A stretch of 64,000 nucleotides of DNA from Desulfobulbaceae bacterium DB1. GTDB taxonomy: Bacteria; Desulfobacterota; Desulfobulbia; Desulfobulbales; SURF-16. The position numbers and the translations under genes are program-made. Shown piece by piece: positions 61,330 through 64,000 of this stretch. Positions within the stretch are counted from its first letter, which is position 1. Each line of letters opens with the position of its first letter. The notes beneath the pieces are model-generated. The model worked only from the letters and a program-made list of their open reading frames with translations, was not told where the DNA came from and searched no databases. The DNA is taken from the NCBI GenBank assembly GCA_001914235.1, contig MQUF01000001.1:80967-144966 (forward strand), read 5' to 3'.

Positions 61330-62652
61330 ATGAAAACCCAGCTTGAACGCGCCCGCCAGGGCGAAATAACCGAACCGATGCGCCAGGTGGCCTGCGATGA
61401 AAATATCGACGCCGAGCAGCTCCGTATTCTCGTCGCCGCCGGAGAAATCGTCATCCCCTGCAACCCGTCCCGCAACGGGCAGAAGGCGGTGGGTATCGGC
61501 ACCGGCCTGCGTACCAAGGTCAACGCTTCCATCGGCACCTCGTCGGACATCTATGACATCGAACTGGAAAAACGCAAGGCGCGCATTGCCGAGGAGGAAA
61601 AGGCCGATACCCTGATGGAGCTTTCCACCGGCGGCGATCTTGATCTGGTCCGGCGGGAAATACTGGGCTGCTGCACGCTGCCGGTGGGCAATGTGCCGCT
61701 CTATCAGGCCTTTCACGACGCGGCGAAAAAATACCGCAACCCGAACAAGCTCGACCCTGAATATCTTTTTGAGCTCATCGAGCGGCAACTGGCGGACGGT
61801 ATCTCCTTCATGGCCATTCATTGCGGCATCAACCGCTTCAGCATCGAGCGGCTGCGCAAGCAGGGCTACCGCTACGGCGGGCTGGTGTCCAAGGGCGGTA
61901 CCTTCATGGTTTCCTGGATGGAGTATCACAACAAGGAAAATCCCCTGTACGAGCAGTTCGACCGGGTCTGTTCCCTGATGAAAAAATATGACGCCGTGCT
62001 TTCTTTGGGCAACGGCATCCGGGCCGGGGCCATCCACGACAGCCACGACCGGGCGCAGATGGCGGAGATGATCATCAACTGCGAACTGGCCGAACTCGGC
62101 CGGGAAATGGGCTGCCAGATGATGGTGGAGGGGCCGGGCCATGTGCCGCTCGATGAAATCGAGGGCAACATCATGCTGGAAAAACGGATGAGCGGCAAGG
62201 CCCCCTACTATGTGCTGGGGCCGTTGCCGGCGGACAGCGGCGCGGGCTACGACCATATCACCGCAGCCATTGGTGCTGCCAATTCGGCCCGTTACGGGGC
62301 GGACCTGATCTGCTACATCACGCCTGCCGAGCATCTTGCCCTGCCCAACGAGGACGATGTGCGGGAAGGGGTGCGCGCCACCCGGCTCGCCGCCCGCATC
62401 GGCGATATCGCCAAGTACCCGGATCGGCGCGAGCATGAAAAGCAGGTGGCCTTAAGCCGCCGCGACATGCGCTGGGACGACCACATGGGGCTTTTGATGT
62501 TTCCGGACAAGGCCCGCGAGGTGCGGGCCGGCCGCGTGCCGGGGGACGCGAAAACCTGCACCATGTGCGGTGATTTCTGCGCCATGCAGCGTGGTTTCAG
62601 TCTCTTTGAAAAGGACATGAAGGGTGATAAACGGGCGACCGCTGTCGACTGA
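61330..62652 (+). CDS. bzaF: ThiC-family radical SAM enzyme, probable 5-hydroxybenzimidazole synthase BzaF
   Basis: The 440-residue ThiC superfamily protein has the VGIGTGLRTKVNASIGTSSD core, EGPGHVPLDEIEGNI, and a C-terminal cluster motif CTMCGDFC. ThiC makes the thiamine pyrimidine from aminoimidazole ribotide, and BzaF makes 5-hydroxybenzimidazole, a B12 lower ligand, from the same substrate. Placement in a riboswitch-controlled B12 operon after cobT, cobDQ and cbiB, with no thi genes near, favours BzaF, as does FMAIHCGINRF where ThiC usually has a VHAGVT-type segment. The ATG at 61330 (GGAA upstream) is preferred to one at 61255 within the repeat. A thiamine role is not excluded. Confidence 0.75.
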   Translation: MKTQLERARQGEITEPMRQVACDENIDAEQLRILVAAGEIVIPCNPSRNGQKAVGIGTGLRTKVNASIGTSSDIYDIELEKRKARIAEEEKADTLMELSTGGDLDLVRREILGCCTLPVGNVPLYQAFHDAAKKYRNPNKLDPEYLFELIERQLADGISFMAIHCGINRFSIERLRKQGYRYGGLVSKGGTFMVSWMEYHNKENPLYEQFDRVCSLMKKYDAVLSLGNGIRAGAIHDSHDRAQMAEMIINCELAELGREMGCQMMVEGPGHVPLDEIEGNIMLEKRMSGKAPYYVLGPLPADSGAGYDHITAAIGAANSARYGADLICYITPAEHLALPNEDDVREGVRATRLAARIGDIAKYPDRREHEKQVALSRRDMRWDDHMGLLMFPDKAREVRAGRVPGDAKTCTMCGDFCAMQRGFSLFEKDMKGDKRATAVD

Positions 62653-62654
62653 GA

Positions 62655-62697
62655 GCAGGGGAGGAGGCGGCAACCGTCCTCCTCCCCTGCATTTTTA
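62655..62697 (+). terminator. Terminator of the B12 operon
   Basis: A perfect 13-bp stem GCAGGGGAGGAGG at 62655-62667 and its complement at 62678-62690, followed by ATTTTT. It begins 3 bases after the bzaF stop. Confidence 0.93.
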
Positions 62698-62771
62698 AAA
62701 TTCAAAAATGCTGACCAAGAGCTAAGGGCAGACTTGACCCGCCCACGGTTCGGTAGCCTCTGGGAACCGCC

Positions 62772-63999
62772 TAGTACAATGTAAAATTTAAGTTTTCGTA
62801 TTTTTGCGTGATATTTGTTATAGTCGTCTTCAAAATACAAGGAGGACGACATGGCACCAAGATACAGAGTGACATTAACAAAAGAGGAACGGGAAGATTT
62901 GGAGGCTATTTCAACTAAAGGGAAAAGGGCAGCCCGCACCGTACTGTATGCTCGAGCATTACTTCTGCTTGATGCGGGGGAACATGGACCGAAGTGGGTT
63001 GTCACTCAGGTCGCAGAAGCTTTAGGGACAACGACGCGGAGTTTAGAACACTTAAAGAAACGATTTGTTGAAGAAGGTCTTTCTGCCGCCCTTGAACGTA
63101 AGGAGCGCGAGACCCCTCCGCGAGAAATTCAATTCGGAGGAGAATTTGAAGCACATCTTTTGGCTTTGGCATGTTCGGATGCTCCAGAAGGTAAAAATCG
63201 ATGGACAGTACGTCTGTTGGCTGAGAAAATGGTCGAGCTGAAGATGGTAACGAGTGTTTCTCCGATGACGGTATGTAACACTTTAAAAAAAATGAACTTA
63301 AGCCTCACCAAAGCAAATACTGGAAGATACCGCCGGATCAAAACGCCAGTTTTGTAGCGGCAATGGAAGATATACTCGAAGTTTATGCGCGTCCGTATAG
63401 TCAAGAATTCCCGGTTGTGTGCATGGATGAATCGAGTGTACAGTTAATCGGGGAGGTGCATGAGCCTATTCCGGCAGCCCCTGGCCATCCTGTTCTGATG
63501 GATGATGAATATGTTCGCAATGGGGTCGCAAGCATATTACTTGAGGTAGAACCGCTTGGGGGAAAGCGCAAGGTAAAAATTACTGAACAGCGGACACGGA
63601 TTGATTGGGCCCATTTCATCAAAGAGATGCTTGAAGAGCGTTATGCCGATGCCAAGAAAGTAGTTTTGGTCATGGACAACCTCAATACACACGACACGGC
63701 CTCGCTCTATGCGGCTTTCCCACCTGAAGAAGCCAGGGGCTTGGCGGAACGTCTTGAAATACACTACACCCCGAAACACGGGAGTTGGCTGAACATAGCA
63801 GAGATTGAACTCAGTGTATTGAAGCGGCAATGCCTTGCAGGCCGGATTGATTGTATCGAGAAGATGCGAGCTGAAGTGGCGGCATGGAACATTGATCGAA
63901 ATAACCGCCAGACTAAGGTTGATTGGCAGTTTAGAACAGATGATGCGCGAATAAAACTAAAACGGCTTTATCCGAAACTTTAACATATACAATGTACTA
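62772..63999 (+). mobile_element. IS630-family insertion sequence, complete to the window edge
   Basis: Ends are TAGTACAATGTAAAATTTAAG at 62772 and its imperfect complement at the right (ATACAATGTACTA to 63999), giving inverted repeats of about 21 bp. A TA dinucleotide lies at both outer edges (62772-62773, 63998-63999), the target duplicated by IS630/Tc1-type elements. One transposase in two frames fills it. Confidence 0.85.
62851..63983 (+). CDS. IS630 family transposase, two frames joined by a -1 shift at an A8 run
   Basis: The first frame (62851-63357) gives the helix-turn-helix half (EEREDLEAISTKGKRAARTV, then VAEALGTTTRSLEHLKKRFV). The DDE half continues in the -1 frame to 63983 (VCMDESSVQLIGEVHEP, then VLVMDNLNTHDTASLY, then SWLNIAEIELSVLKRQCLAG). 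The frames overlap: a -1 slip at A-AAA-AAA (63285-63291, within eight A) gives KKNELKPHQSKYWKIPPDQN, the normal IS630 sequence. This could be programmed frameshifting or transcriptional slippage; a plain inactivating mutation is the alternative. Without the shift the product ends at 63357. Confidence 0.85.
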
Positions 64000-64000
64000 G

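Noticed and set aside
61330..62652. Calling the ThiC-family gene thiC without comment
   Set aside because: No thiamine gene is adjacent, the gene sits in a B12 riboswitch operon, and IHCGIN replaces the usual ThiC segment.

Overview
The window looks like a chromosomal segment of an anaerobic or microaerophilic Gram-negative bacterium, most likely a deltaproteobacterium (Desulfobacterota, possibly the Desulfobulbales). This is inferred from gene content: a cyd operon with a DUF4492 gene and a tiny single-helix subunit, a CD1871A-type CXXC peptide next to a polyferredoxin, an anaerobic-type B12 operon ending in a ThiC/BzaF-family gene, two HDOD signalling proteins and a DHH-CBS-nucleotidyltransferase fusion. 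Housekeeping genes (serS, rpsU, radA, xerD-type recombinase, ddl, two tRNA-Ser) show that it is chromosomal.

Layout. 1-6.4 kb: 3' part of a type I restriction-modification operon (hsdS, an AlbA_2/RecG-like regulator, hsdR), translationally coupled by 4-base overlaps; hsdM would lie upstream. 6.5-12 kb: small single genes (cheD, yhcH-type, a zinc-ribbon peptide, amphi-Trp, a dsbB/dsbA-like pair, DUF533, rhomboid protease). 12.4-15.9 kb: an HDOD protein coupled to a CutA-TPR fusion, and a HEAT-repeat protein. 15.9-20.1 kb: cytochrome bd operon DUF4492-cydA-cydB-small subunit (minus strand), downstream of a receiver-less sigma-54 activator. 20.2-27.1 kb: prepilin peptidase, an unrecognised 414-aa protein, PilZ, thiamine-binding protein, CXXC peptide plus polyferredoxin, SH3 protein, methyltransferase and two envelope proteins. 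27.4-29.5 kb: IS256-family copy 1, a truncated antitoxin and a truncated tyrosine recombinase. 29.7-42.6 kb: tRNA-Ser pair, radA, M50 protease, DHH-CBS-PAP protein, xerD-type recombinase, rpsU, glcD-type oxidase, ddl, serS and a second HDOD protein. 42.8-48.0 kb: a signalling cassette with an FHA-nucleotidyl cyclase, a double-FHA protein, a Ser/Thr kinase with WD40 repeats and a PP2C phosphatase. 48.2-54.9 kb: IS256 copy 2 and a decayed integron, meaning an intI remnant split by an IS1182-like element plus two AT-rich gene cassettes (Fic protein, MFS transporter) with recognisable attC sites. 54.8-56.2 kb: moeA remnant, mobA and a HIT-family gene. 56.3-62.7 kb: cobalamin riboswitch and terminator controlling cobT, a cobD-cobQ fusion, cbiB and a probable bzaF. 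62.8-64 kb: an IS630 element with a frameshifted transposase that ends at the window edge.

Most notable is the integron. The two-cassette block is bounded on both sides by G^TT crossover points. The intI remnant to its left and the moeA remnant to its right both stop at those points, as if integrase activity had joined the cassettes to two broken genes. IntI was later split by an IS whose removal, with one copy of its 4-bp duplication, restores the reading frame. The kinase/phosphatase/FHA/cyclase cluster and the CutA-TPR fusion are the other candidates for systems with no obvious textbook counterpart.
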